Translations under genes and position numbers: made by a program
Source: Pseudomonas umsongensis
GTDB lineage: Bacteria; Pseudomonadota; Gammaproteobacteria; Pseudomonadales; Pseudomonadaceae
Reading direction: 5' to 3'
DNA length: 64,000 bases
Assembly (NCBI RefSeq): GCF_002236105.1
Contig: NZ_NIWU01000005.1
Location: 186,001-250,000, forward strand
Notes under the pieces: generated by a model
Databases searched by the model: none
What the model was told of the DNA's origin: nothing
The model's input: the letters and a program-made list of their open reading frames with translations, nothing else
Shown here: positions 33,092 through 42,700 of the stretch, one piece after another
Layout: the number at the start of each line of letters is the position of its first letter
How positions within the stretch are numbered: the stretch's first letter is position 1

Positions 33092-34300
33092 TTAATCCTG
33101 GCTGACGGCGCCGATCTTGTGCACCGACAAGTCCGCGCCGTAATACTCTTCTTCCTGGCTCAGGCGCAAACCATGGAACGCCTTGATCACGCCATACACC
33201 GCAAAGCCACCGGCCAGCGCCACCACCACACCCAGTGCAGTGCCGATCAACTGGCTGAGCAGGCTCACACCGCCCAAGCCACCCAGGGCCGCCTGGCCAA
33301 AAATGCCGCAGGCAATCCCGCCCCAGGCGCCACACAGACCATGCAGCGGCCAGACGCCCAACACGTCATCGATATGCCATTTGCCTTGCGCGGCCGTAAA
33401 GCACCAGACAAACAGCGCCCCGGCGATGGCACCGGTGGCCAGCGCACCCACCGGGTGCATCAGGTCGGAGCCGGCACAGATCGCCACCAGGCCGGCCAGT
33501 GGACCGTTGTGCAGAAAGCCCGGGTCGTTGCGCCCAACGATCAGCGCCGCCACCGTACCGCCGACCATGGCCATCAGCGAGTTCACCGCTACCAGCCCGC
33601 TGACCCCTTGCAGGGTTTGCGCGCTCATCACGTTGAAACCGAACCAGCCAACGATGAGAATCCACGAGCCCAATGCCAGAAACGGGATGCTCGACGGCGC
33701 GAACGCCACCAGCTTCCCTTCGCGATAACGCCCATTGCGTGGCCCTAACAACAGCACTGCTGCAAGCGCCAGCCAACCGCCCATGGCGTGCACCACCACG
33801 GAACCGGCAAAATCGTGGAAGCTGGCGCCCAAGTGCTCCAGCAGCCAGGCCTGCAGACCCAGGTTGCCGTTCCAGATAATGCCTTCGAAGAAGGGGTAGA
33901 TGAATGCCACGATCAACGCCGTCGCGCACAACTGCGGAACGAACCGGGCACGTTCGGCGATGCCACCGGAAATGATTGCCGGGATCGCCGCGGCAAAGGT
34001 CAGCAGGAAGAAAAACTTCACCAGGCCGTAGCCGTGATCGGCATTGATCACTGCCGCCGGTTGCATGAAAGTGACCCCGTAGGAAATCCAATAGCCTATA
34101 AAGAAGTAGGCCAGGGTCGAAACAGCGAAGTCGCTGAGAATCTTCGACAAGGCGTTGACCTGGTTTTTTTGCCGAACCGTCCCGACTTCAAGAAAGGCGA
34201 ACCCGGCATGCATGGCCAGTACCATGACCGCGCCGATCAGGATGAACAACGTATTGGAGCTATGGACCAGGGTGTCCACAGCGCTTTGCAGATTTTCCAT
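33092..34300 (-). CDS. amtB: Ammonium transporter (AmtB family)
   Basis: 402 residues starting MENLQSAVDTLVHSS at 34300, with eleven or so hydrophobic helices. Amt signatures are FAFLEVGTVRQKN, DFAGSVVVHAMGGW (first pore His) and WPLHGLCGAWGG (second pore His). Ammonium channels of this type work in the inner membrane under nitrogen limitation. No glnK accompanies this copy. A -24/-12 promoter and an NtrC-like site upstream suggest nitrogen control. Confidence 0.94.
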   Translation of the reverse strand: MENLQSAVDTLVHSSNTLFILIGAVMVLAMHAGFAFLEVGTVRQKNQVNALSKILSDFAVSTLAYFFIGYWISYGVTFMQPAAVINADHGYGLVKFFFLLTFAAAIPAIISGGIAERARFVPQLCATALIVAFIYPFFEGIIWNGNLGLQAWLLEHLGASFHDFAGSVVVHAMGGWLALAAVLLLGPRNGRYREGKLVAFAPSSIPFLALGSWILIVGWFGFNVMSAQTLQGVSGLVAVNSLMAMVGGTVAALIVGRNDPGFLHNGPLAGLVAICAGSDLMHPVGALATGAIAGALFVWCFTAAQGKWHIDDVLGVWPLHGLCGAWGGIACGIFGQAALGGLGGVSLLSQLIGTALGVVVALAGGFAVYGVIKAFHGLRLSQEEEYYGADLSVHKIGAVSQD

Positions 34301-34349
34301 GGATTTGGCAGACCTTAAGGCTGAAAAAAGCACCAAAGCAGTTCGCGCG

Positions 34350-34367
34350 GGCAATCCATGCACCAAG
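34350..34367 (-). promoter_or_regulatory. Sigma-54 promoter of amtB
   Basis: On the minus strand TTGGTGCATGGATTGC: GG at 34364-34363 and GC at 34352-34351 are separated by ten bases, the invariant -24/-12 spacing. Transcription would begin near 34339, 39 bases before the ATG. An NtrC-like inverted repeat (TGAACC-N5-GGAGCA, about 34394-34410) lies further upstream. Confidence 0.6.
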
Positions 34368-34618
34368 TTGAGACTTCAACAAGTCTCTCCCAATGAACCG
34401 TTTTGGAGCACAGGGTTCATCAAGGCCAATCACGACCGGGACATTCGCGCGGGTTTCGATTGTTTGAGTTAAGGTTTTACGGGAAGCTTGCCCAGCAACA
34501 GCGCAACAGCGCGGGCTGACGCACCACGACACAGCAAAAGTTGTACCAGTCATTTGTACTGAACCTTCGCATAAGGCTCATACTCGAACGATTCAGACGC
34601 CACTTATGGAGATCACCA

Positions 34619-34933
34619 ATGGCCAGCATCAAGGCAAAGACTGCTCAAGAAATTTTGATGAGCGATTTTCAGACACTGGTCAGCGATACCGAACGGTTGC
34701 TGGAGCACACCGCCTCCCTGGCCGGTGACCAGGCCGATGAATTGCGCGACCAGATCCACGACAGTCTGCTGCGTGCACGTGAAACCCTGAAGCTGACCGA
34801 AGACTCCCTGCGCGAACGCGGCAAGGCTGCCGTGACCGCTACCGAGGACTATGTCCAGGCCAACCCATGGCAATCGGTCGGAATCGCGGCCGGCGTGGGC
34901 TTCCTGATTGGCTTGCTAGCTACTCGGCGCTGA
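34619..34933 (+). CDS. DUF883 family protein (ElaB/YqjD-like)
   Basis: 104 residues. A long amphipathic helical region (SDFQTLVSDTERLLEHTASL onwards) precedes a C-terminal membrane helix with NPWQSVGIAAGVGFLIGLL, a hallmark of the DUF883/YqjD family, members of which bind ribosomes and sit in the inner membrane during stationary phase. The ATG at 34619 has GGAGATCACC upstream. It begins an operon with the two following genes, one base before the holin-like start. Confidence 0.9.
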   Translation: MASIKAKTAQEILMSDFQTLVSDTERLLEHTASLAGDQADELRDQIHDSLLRARETLKLTEDSLRERGKAAVTATEDYVQANPWQSVGIAAGVGFLIGLLATRR

Positions 34934-34934
34934 T

Positions 34935-35324
34935 ATGGCCATCGATGAATCCGGCTCGTCCGGGACAGGCCCAAGTTCCTCACCGCGGCGCCTGGGTGCC
35001 GCTTTCCTTGGACTGCTGCACAGCCATGTCGAATTGTTCGGCATCGAACTGCAGGAACAAAAAGCCCGCACCGTGAGCCTGTTGCTGTTTGCAGGCCTGG
35101 CGCTGGTGTTTGCCTTGCTGTTGCTGGTGGGATTGTCGACCCTGGTGCTGATCCTGTTTTGGGACACTTACCGCTTGCCTGCCATCATCGCGCTTTGCGT
35201 GTTCTACACCCTGGCATGCGTCTTCTGCGGCATGCGCCTGAGAGCGGCGATCTTCGATGAGTCCTCGCCGTTCCATGGCACGCTGGAAGAGCTGGCCAAT
35301 GATCGGGAGCGCCTGCTGCCATGA
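34935..35324 (+). CDS. Phage holin family (Holin-X/YqjE-like) membrane protein
   Basis: 129 residues, two membrane spans (about 47-75 and 80-101) with a cytoplasmic N-terminal region GLLHSHVELFGIELQEQKAR that is typical of the DUF1469/YqjE group. Despite the family name there is no phage context. The start lies one base after the DUF883 stop, and its end overlaps the next gene (ATGA at 35321-35324). Confidence 0.88.
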   Translation: MAIDESGSSGTGPSSSPRRLGAAFLGLLHSHVELFGIELQEQKARTVSLLLFAGLALVFALLLLVGLSTLVLILFWDTYRLPAIIALCVFYTLACVFCGMRLRAAIFDESSPFHGTLEELANDRERLLP

Positions 35325-35665
35325 ACCTGCCTGAACTGCCTCGAAACAGCTCGCGCACGGAAATGCGCAAGGCACTGATACGCCTGCGCATGGAAATGCA
35401 TCGCCAGGAGATCCGTCACGAATCCGCGCAACTACTGCAACCCCTGCAGCGGGTACGTGGAATGACCCAAAGCCTGCAAGACGGGTTCGGCATCAAGCAT
35501 GCCCCGCTGTGGGGCGTGGCCGCTGTCACCCTGCTGGGGTTTCTGAGCGGCAAGGGCGCCAGGAAGGGCAACGGCGTGGGTAGCCTGGCCCGACTGGTCC
35601 GCCTGGGCACCACTCTGGGGCCTCTGGTCAAACTGGTCTTGCAAGGTTCTTCGCGCAAACACTGA
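35321..35665 (+). CDS. YqjK-like third protein of the DUF883 operon
   Basis: 114 residues. A basic helical N-terminal half (ALIRLRMEMHRQEIRHES) is followed by a weakly hydrophobic segment (WGVAAVTLLGFLSG). It is the positional counterpart of yqjK in the E. coli yqjCDEK cluster; sequence similarity is only suggestive. The start overlaps the holin-like gene stop, so it is translationally coupled. Confidence 0.75.
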   Translation: MNLPELPRNSSRTEMRKALIRLRMEMHRQEIRHESAQLLQPLQRVRGMTQSLQDGFGIKHAPLWGVAAVTLLGFLSGKGARKGNGVGSLARLVRLGTTLGPLVKLVLQGSSRKH

Positions 35666-35794
35666 CCCTGTCAGTATCTGGCTACATTCTTGCAGTACCC
35701 ACGGGATCGAACCTCTCCATCGAGGGGTTCAATCCTACGCGCCTATCCGGTGACCCGGGCTTTATCCAAAAACAAGATCCATCAAGGAGGCCTT

Positions 35795-36958
35795 GTGATC
35801 GACGGGCAACCGCTCGCCTGCTTTCAGCCGTTCATCGATACCGCCACCGGCGGTATCGCCGGCGTGGAGGCATTGGGCCGACTGCGCCGGGCCGACGGCC
35901 AACTGGTTTCGGTCGGGCCGCTGTTCGCTGATCCCAGAACCAACGCCGTTGCCCTGCGTCGGCTGGACCGCCAGCTACGCGATAACGCGCTGAGCCGCCT
36001 GCATGAAGCACCCAGCGACTGGTTTCTCAGCCTGAACATTTCTCCGCTCTGGATCAGCCGCCTACGCCCGGACCAACCGTTGCCGAGCCTAGGCCAGCTG
36101 CAAAAGCATGGCGTCGATCCGCAGCGCATCGTTTTCGAAATCACCGAACTGGGTGGTGACGTCCAGCGCCTGGCTCATGTGGTGGCCCGCTATCGGCAAG
36201 CCGGCGCACGGATTGCCATCGATGATTTTGGCGCCGGGTACTCTCAACTCGATCGGGTTCTGGCGCTGCAACCGGACATCCTAAAACTCGATATGCGCCT
36301 GTTCCAGGCGGCGGCTCTGGGCGGGCCCAGCAGCGATGTGGTCAAGGCCCTTGCACAAATGGCGGAAAAAACCGGTTGCTGGATCATTGCCGAAGGCGTG
36401 GAAACCGAAGCGCAACTGAATTTTGCCCTGGAGTGCGGCTCACGTTACGTCCAGGGGTTTCTGTTTGCCGGGGCACAAGCGGATTTCTTTGCCGCTGACG
36501 CCTTCGTCGAGCGCTTTGCGCATCTTCGCCAGCGCTATGTGCAGCAAAAGCTGGCCGAGCGCGTTCGCCTGAAGATCTTGCGCCAGCAACTCAGTGAGCT
36601 GATGGCGATCCTGCAGGCCTGGGCACAGGCCAGGGCGCCCCTGAGTGCCCTGCCACAACTGGAGGCCTTTCCCTGGCTACTGCGCTTCTACCAGTGCGAC
36701 CGTCACGGTACGCAGATGACGCCCAACCTGGAGTGGCGCAATAGCGAGTGGGTCGCCGACAACCGCTATCTGGGCCATAACTGGTCGTGGCGTCCGTATT
36801 TCTATCACCTGCTGGCGCAGGGTTGGGACGAGTGTCAGCTGACCCTTTCCAATACGTATCGCGACGCCACCAGCAATCAGTACTGCCTCACCGCCGGGCA
36901 ATTTTTCGACAACGGCGAACGCCTGCTGCTCATCGATATCGATGCCGTGGGGCTGTAG
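35795..36958 (+). CDS. EAL-domain c-di-GMP phosphodiesterase with YkuI_C-type C-terminal domain
   Basis: 387 residues. The GTG at 35795 is chosen because AAGGAGG lies four bases upstream; the frame extends further up without a ribosome site. The EAL domain (about 1-245) keeps the catalytic set: GVEALGRLRR, LSLNISPLW, FEITELGGD, IDDFGAGYSQLDR, LKLDMRLF, AEGVETEAQ and YVQGFLF. The C-terminal ~120 residues (WLLRFYQCDRHGTQMTPN; LSNTYRDATSNQYCLT; LLLIDIDAVGL) look like the PAS/Cache-type YkuI_C domain. It should degrade c-di-GMP in the cytoplasm, possibly under ligand control by the C-terminal domain. It directly precedes dgt. Confidence 0.87.
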   Translation: MIDGQPLACFQPFIDTATGGIAGVEALGRLRRADGQLVSVGPLFADPRTNAVALRRLDRQLRDNALSRLHEAPSDWFLSLNISPLWISRLRPDQPLPSLGQLQKHGVDPQRIVFEITELGGDVQRLAHVVARYRQAGARIAIDDFGAGYSQLDRVLALQPDILKLDMRLFQAAALGGPSSDVVKALAQMAEKTGCWIIAEGVETEAQLNFALECGSRYVQGFLFAGAQADFFAADAFVERFAHLRQRYVQQKLAERVRLKILRQQLSELMAILQAWAQARAPLSALPQLEAFPWLLRFYQCDRHGTQMTPNLEWRNSEWVADNRYLGHNWSWRPYFYHLLAQGWDECQLTLSNTYRDATSNQYCLTAGQFFDNGERLLLIDIDAVGL

Positions 36959-37026
36959 TGACACTTGCAGGTAACGACGCGAACCGGGAAGCTAGCCAAT
37001 CAGTCACCTGACGGAGCGAACCAGCC

Positions 37027-38355
37027 TTGGATTGGCCTACCCTGCTTACCCGCGAACGCCTCGGAAAGCCCCTGTACAGCCCGGAAGAAGTGGGCCGCAG
37101 TCCTTTTCACAAAGACCACGACCGCATCATTTTCTCGGGGGCGTTCCGCCGTCTCGGACGCAAGACTCAAGTTCATCCGGTCCACAGCAACGACCATATA
37201 CACACGCGCCTGACCCACTCGCTGGAAGTCAGCTGTGTAGGCCGTTCATTGGGCATGCGCGTCGGTGAAAGCATCCGTAGCGCCCTGCCCGACTGGTGTG
37301 AGCCCAGTGATCTGGGAATGGTGGTCCAATCGGCCTGCCTGGCCCATGACATCGGCAATCCACCCTTCGGCCATTCCGGCGAAGACGCGATTCGGCATTG
37401 GTTCCAGCAAGCCGCTGGACGGGGCTGGCTGGATGCGATGAGTGAAGCGCAGCGCAATGACTTCCTCAATTTCGAAGGTAACGCCCAAGGCTTTCGGGTA
37501 CTGACCCAGCTTGAATATCACCAGTTCGACGGCGGAACCCGGCTGACCTATGCCACCTTGGGCACTTACCTGAAATACCCATGGACAGCCAGGCATGCCG
37601 ACTCCCTGGGGTACAAGAAGCACAAGTTCGGGTGCTACCAGAGCGAACTGCCGCTGCTCGAGCAGATCGCGCAAAAACTGGGCCTGCCGCAGCTTGAAGA
37701 GCAGCGCTGGGCACGCCACCCGTTGGTGTACCTGATGGAAGCTGCGGATGACATCTGCTATGCGTTGATCGACCTCGAAGACGGCCTGGAAATGGAGTTA
37801 CTGGAGTACGCCGAAGTCGAGTCCCTGTTACTGGATCTGGTGGGCGACGATTTACCGCAAACCTATCGCCTGCTTGGCCCGAACGATTCGCGGCGACGCA
37901 AACTGGCGATCCTGCGGGGCAAGGCCATCGAGCACCTGACCAACGCAGCGGCCCGCGCCTTTGTCGAGCAACAGGATGCACTGTTGGCCGGCTCCCTGCC
38001 TGGCGACCTGGTGGAGCATATGCACGGTCCGGCCAAACGCTGCGTCCTCAATGCAAAGGACATGGCTCGGCAGAAAATCTTCCAGGACAAACGCAAGACG
38101 CTGCACGAAATCGGTGCCTACACCACCCTGGAAATTCTGCTCAACGCTTTCTGCGGTGCCGCACTGGAGCAACACAATGGTCGAACGCCGTCCTTCAAAA
38201 GCCGACGGGTCCTCGACCTGCTGGGCAACAATGCGCCCGATCCGAACGGCCCACTGCACAACTCGTTCCTGCGCATGATCGATTTCATCGCTGGCATGAC
38301 CGATAGTTACGCCAGCCATATGGCTCTCGAAATGACGGGACGCTCCAGCCACTGA
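37027..38355 (+). CDS. dgt: dGTP triphosphohydrolase family protein (dGTPase)
   Basis: 442 residues. The HD-domain phosphohydrolase signature is present: RLTHSLEVSCVGRSLG, CLAHDIGNPPFGHSGEDA (metal-binding His-Asp) and the DICYALIDLEDG stretch. It hydrolyses dGTP to deoxyguanosine and tripolyphosphate, or other dNTPs in some members. The start is TTG at 37027 with GGAG nine bases upstream. An imperfect hairpin lies just downstream. The P. aeruginosa counterpart (PA3043) is also next to a hybrid kinase and regulator pair. Confidence 0.9.
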   Translation: MDWPTLLTRERLGKPLYSPEEVGRSPFHKDHDRIIFSGAFRRLGRKTQVHPVHSNDHIHTRLTHSLEVSCVGRSLGMRVGESIRSALPDWCEPSDLGMVVQSACLAHDIGNPPFGHSGEDAIRHWFQQAAGRGWLDAMSEAQRNDFLNFEGNAQGFRVLTQLEYHQFDGGTRLTYATLGTYLKYPWTARHADSLGYKKHKFGCYQSELPLLEQIAQKLGLPQLEEQRWARHPLVYLMEAADDICYALIDLEDGLEMELLEYAEVESLLLDLVGDDLPQTYRLLGPNDSRRRKLAILRGKAIEHLTNAAARAFVEQQDALLAGSLPGDLVEHMHGPAKRCVLNAKDMARQKIFQDKRKTLHEIGAYTTLEILLNAFCGAALEQHNGRTPSFKSRRVLDLLGNNAPDPNGPLHNSFLRMIDFIAGMTDSYASHMALEMTGRSSH

Positions 38356-38371
38356 CAACTATTGATCGATC

Positions 38372-38396
38372 GGCTATTACCCCTCCGGTAATGGCC
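38372..38396. terminator. Hairpin downstream of dgt
   Basis: GGCTATTACC (38372-38381) pairs with GGTAATGGCC (38387-38396), one mismatch, five-base loop. There is no U-run, so it is a possible rather than certain terminator. Confidence 0.5.
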
Positions 38397-38533
38397 GTTC
38401 AGTCCTGAAGGTCAAAAAACTTTCAATGAATACCGAATTCCCCTACAGCATCTGTCGAGTGCACTGATCGAACGTGCGGTTTTGACAGGAAACAATCACG
38501 CCTATCGGTTCCGATAGAAGAAGCGTGAATAAT

Positions 38534-38923
38534 ATGATGGACGACAGTCTGCGCATCATGCTGGTGGAAGATCACCCATTTCAGCTCAAGGCTACTCAAT
38601 GCCTGCTTGAGAGTTACGGCTTCATTCATTTAACCACCAGTGACTGTGCCACGGGCGCATTGCAACACATGCTCAGGGCAGAACAGCCGTTCGATATTTT
38701 GTTATGCGATCAGTGCCTACCCGAAGTATCCGGTATTGACCTGATAAAAATTGCCAGTCATCAGGGAATGATCAAGCAGGCAATACTTTTAAGTAGCCTG
38801 ACATCTACCGAACTGAGCGAACTTGAAAGGATGGCATTCCTCAATGGATTGCCATTACTTGGCTGCTTGATAAAACCTTTGAAACAATGCGAACTGAGAC
38901 ACCTATTGAAACTTATTCCATAA
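38534..38923 (+). CDS. Stand-alone receiver domain protein
   Basis: About 130 residues, a single CheY-like domain with no output domain. All key residues are present: LVEDHP (acidic pocket), phosphorylation site LLCDQCLPEVSG, LLSSLTS (Ser/Thr switch) and LIKPLKQ (Lys). The start is uncertain between ATGs at 38534 and 38537 and a GTG at 38525. It lies upstream of the regulator and hybrid kinase at 39161-43437 and may exchange phosphate with that kinase. The DNA here is AT-richer than the surrounding genes. Confidence 0.8.
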   Translation: MMDDSLRIMLVEDHPFQLKATQCLLESYGFIHLTTSDCATGALQHMLRAEQPFDILLCDQCLPEVSGIDLIKIASHQGMIKQAILLSSLTSTELSELERMAFLNGLPLLGCLIKPLKQCELRHLLKLIP

Positions 38924-39160
38924 CCCTTCGAACAGGCGCAGATGAAAAATCTGTGACCTGCAAATTTTCGTCTGATCGCCATAATTAAACAGCAACACTA
39001 ATTGCGCCAACCGCACCAAAAACCAGTTGACACGTAAGTAATTTCTTTTTCGCGTGTAGGAACTTTCCTATATTGCCATGACGGACCCGTCAGTTCATAC
39101 GGCACCTCAACTATCTGAGCTAAGGTGCGCGCTTTATCTGAGCTCGCATGGGATTTGATT
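38924..39160. other. Promoter region of the regulator-kinase operon
   Basis: An AT-rich 237 bp gap holding a TTGACA hexamer near 39027 and a palindrome TAGGAA-CT-TTCCTA (39057-39070), a candidate operator for the response regulator encoded just downstream. No gene is seen. Confidence 0.45.
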
Positions 39161-39787
39161 ATGAACTCCGTTTTTATCGTCGACGATCACCCTGTCATCC
39201 GCCTTGCCGTTCGCATGTTGCTTGAGCACGAGGGCTTCAAAGTCGTCGGTGAAACCGATAATGGTGTCGATGCCATGCAGATGGTGCGTGAATGCATGCC
39301 CGACCTGGTCATTCTCGACATCAGCATTCCCAAACTGGATGGCCTTGAAGTGCTGACCCGTTTCAACGCCATGCATACACCCCCGAGAATCCTGATATTG
39401 ACCGCGCAATGCCCGACACTGTTCGGTATACGCTGCATGCAATCCGGCGCCTCGGGATATGTTTGTAAACAGGAAGAACTGAGCGAACTGGTGAGCGCCA
39501 TTAAAGCGGTACTGTCAGGTTATAACTATTTTCCCAGTGAAGCCTTGAACCCTACCCGTGGTGACGAAGCGCGGTGCGCAGAACTCGAACTGTTCAAGTC
39601 AGTCAATGACAGGGAGCTCATGGTCATGCAACTTTTTGCACAAGGTCGCAATAACAAGGAAATCGCCAAGGGCATGTTCCTCAGCAACAAAACGGTCAGC
39701 ACTTATAAAAAACGACTCATGCAAAAACTCAAGGCCAAATCACTGGTTGAACTCATCGAGATGGCAAAACGTAACTCGTTAGTGTGA
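39161..39787 (+). CDS. BvgA/EvgA-like response regulator (RocA2-like)
   Basis: 208 residues starting MNSVFIVDDHPVIRLAVRML at 39161. The receiver has the phosphorylation site DLVILDISIPKLDG, LILTAQ and VCKQEE. The C-terminal LuxR domain has NDRELMVMQLFAQGRNNKEI and LSNKTVSTYKKRLMQKL. It overlaps the hybrid kinase start (GTGA at 39784-39787), so it is its cognate partner. By synteny with dgt it corresponds to P. aeruginosa RocA2. Confidence 0.88.
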   Translation: MNSVFIVDDHPVIRLAVRMLLEHEGFKVVGETDNGVDAMQMVRECMPDLVILDISIPKLDGLEVLTRFNAMHTPPRILILTAQCPTLFGIRCMQSGASGYVCKQEELSELVSAIKAVLSGYNYFPSEALNPTRGDEARCAELELFKSVNDRELMVMQLFAQGRNNKEIAKGMFLSNKTVSTYKKRLMQKLKAKSLVELIEMAKRNSLV

Positions 39788-42700
39788 GGCACAGGATGCC
39801 CAGTCGCTTGAAGGACTATCTGCTGATCATGATCACAAGCTTGTGCCTGTGCACCCCGCTGCACGCCGCCCAGGCCTCTGAGCAACTCACCTTGCTCGGT
39901 CGTTCAGCCCCCCTGCACCTGAAAGTCGAGCTGGATCAATCACAGCGACATTGGGCCCGAGGTAAACAGGAACTGATCCTGGGTACTTCAGCACCCGACT
40001 ATCCCCCCTTCGACCTGACCAGCAGCGGTCATGACTACGAAGGTTTTACTGCGGACTACGCGGGCATTCTTGGCAAGGTCCTTGACCTGCCCATCAAGGT
40101 CCGGCGCTTCAACTCCCGGGGAGCTGCAATCGAAGCACTCGAAAACGGCGAGGTAGACCTGCTGGGCACCGCCAACGGATTCGAGGCGAGCAATGACCAC
40201 ATCGCGCTTTCCAGGCCCTATGCGGTAGATCAACCGGTCCTGGTGACACGTGAAGGCGAAACCCGCACGCTCAATGATGGGCTGTCCGGGTTGCGGCTGA
40301 GCATGCTTTATCACTACTTGCCCCTGGAGGAGGTAAAGGCCCTGTATCCGAAGGCAATCATCACGTCCTACCCCTCCTACCAGAACGCGATCAATGCCGT
40401 TGCTTTCGGCCAGGCCGATGTTTTTCTCGGTGACACCGTTTCAACCCACTACATGATTAACAAGGGCTATCTGAACAACATTCGCATGGCCAGTTTCGGC
40501 AAGCACGAAGCCCATGGTTTCAGCTTTGCGGTGCACAAGACCAATCCACAACTGCTCGACATCATCAACACGACGCTCAAGGCTATCCCCGCCAGCGAAC
40601 GGGAAAACATCGCCAAGCGCTGGAGCGCCGGGAGCGATATCCTGCTCACCGACCAGAAACTGGAGCTCAGTTACAATGAGGAGCACTGGCTGGCGCAACA
40701 TCCGGTGGTCCGGGTGGTCGTCAATGAGGCCTATGCGCCACTGACTTTTTTTGACAGTGCCGGCAACTTTCGCGGAATTGCCGCTGATCTGCTCGAGTTG
40801 ATCAGGTTGCGTACCGGCCTGCGCTTCGATATTCAGCGCAGCCGCAGCGACAGCGACATGATCGAGCTGATCAAGACCGGTCAGGCCGACCTGATCGCCG
40901 CGCTGCTCCCCAGCGCGAAACGGGATAACTTGCTGAACTTTACCCGTCCCTACCTGCAGAACTCCTACGTCCTGTTGACACGCAAGGCGCACGACAGTCC
41001 GGCGAACCTTGCCCAGCTCAAGGGCAAGAGCCTGGCAATTGCCCGAGGCAATCCCCTGGTCGAGTATCTGCGCCGCGAGTTCCCGCAGATCCGGTTGATC
41101 AAGACCCCGGACACCTTCAGTGCCGTAGAAATGCTCGCCGAAGGCCGGGTAGAAGGCGCAGTGAATTCGTTGGTGATCGCCAATTACTTCATCGCCTCGC
41201 AACTGTTCGAAACCGATCTGCAAATCAGCACCACCATCGGCACCCGGCAGGCGGCGTTCTCCCTGGCAACCGGGCGCGATGCCACGGAACTCAATGACAT
41301 CCTCAACAAGGCACTGTTGAGCATCGCGCCACAGGAACTGGGCGTCATCAATAACCGTTGGCGCGGCTATTCGGCTTCCTCGCAAAGTACCTGGCACAAT
41401 TATCAACGGCTCTTCTATCAGATCGTCATCGGCGCGGGGTTACTGTTGTTGATCTCCGTGACCTGGAACGCCTACATGCGGCGCCAGATCAATCAACGCA
41501 GGGCGGCCGAGCGAGCGCTGAACGATCAATTGGAATTCATGGGTTCATTGGTCAATGGCACGCCTCATCCAATTTATGTACGTGATCGTCAAGGACTGCT
41601 GCAAAGTTGCAATGACAGTTACCTGCGAACCTTCAATACCAAACGCGAAGACGTGATCGGCAAAAGCGTGATCCAGGGCACCCTGGGCAACGCTTTCGAA
41701 GCTCGGGAGTACCAGGTCGACTACCAGCGTGTCGTGACCGAGGGCACGCCCATGATCCTTGACCGTGCGCTGCACATTGGCGACCGCCGGTTGACGATCT
41801 ATCACTGGATTCTCCCGTACCGTGACTCAAGCGGTGAGGTCCAGGGCATCATTGGTGGCTGGATCGACATCAGCGAACGGCGGCAATTGCTCGATGACCT
41901 GCGTTGTGCCAAGGAACGTGCCGACGAAGCGAACCGGGCCAAGAGTACGTTCCTGGCAACCATGAGTCATGAAATTCGCACCCCGATGAATGCCGTCATC
42001 GGCATGCTCGAACTGACGCTCAAACGCATCGAACTCCAGCACCCGGATCGTCCCGCCATTGATGTGGCCTACCACTCGGCGAGGGACCTGCTGGAACTGA
42101 TCGGGGACATCCTCGATATTGCCCGCATCGAGTCCGGACACCTGAGCCTGAACCCGGAACGGGTCAATCCAGAGGAACTCGTGGCGTCGGTGGCGCGTAT
42201 TTTCGATGGACTGGCGCGACAGAAGGGACTCGAATTGCAATTGGAATTCAATCCGGCCAACCCGACGATCGACGTGTTGCTCGATCCCCTGCGCTTCAAG
42301 CAGGTGTTGTCGAACCTGGTCAGCAATGCCATCAAGTTTACCGAGCACGGCCAGGTCAGGATTATTGTCGCACTGCACCTGACCGAAGAACCCAACCAGG
42401 TTCAAATGCTGCTGCTGGTCGAAGACACTGGCCCGGGAATCAGCCATGAGGATCAACAACGCCTGTTCGAACCTTTCGCCCAGGCCGGAAATGCAGCTCA
42501 GTCGGCCAGGGGGGGTGCCGGGCTTGGCCTGGTAATCAGCCGCAGCCTGTGTGAGATGATGAACGGCAGCCTGCAGTTGAGCAGCCAGCCTTGCGTCGGT
42601 ACCCGGGTGAGGATTTCATTGCCGTTACCCACACTGCCTCGCCAATCACGGGAGCAAATAGCTGAGCCCCCCATCCACTGCGCCACGGTCCCATTGAATG

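Noticed and set aside
34935..35324. Holin-family gene as evidence of a prophage
   Set aside because: The neighbours are DUF883 and YqjK-like envelope proteins, as in E. coli yqjD-yqjE-yqjK, and no other phage gene is present.
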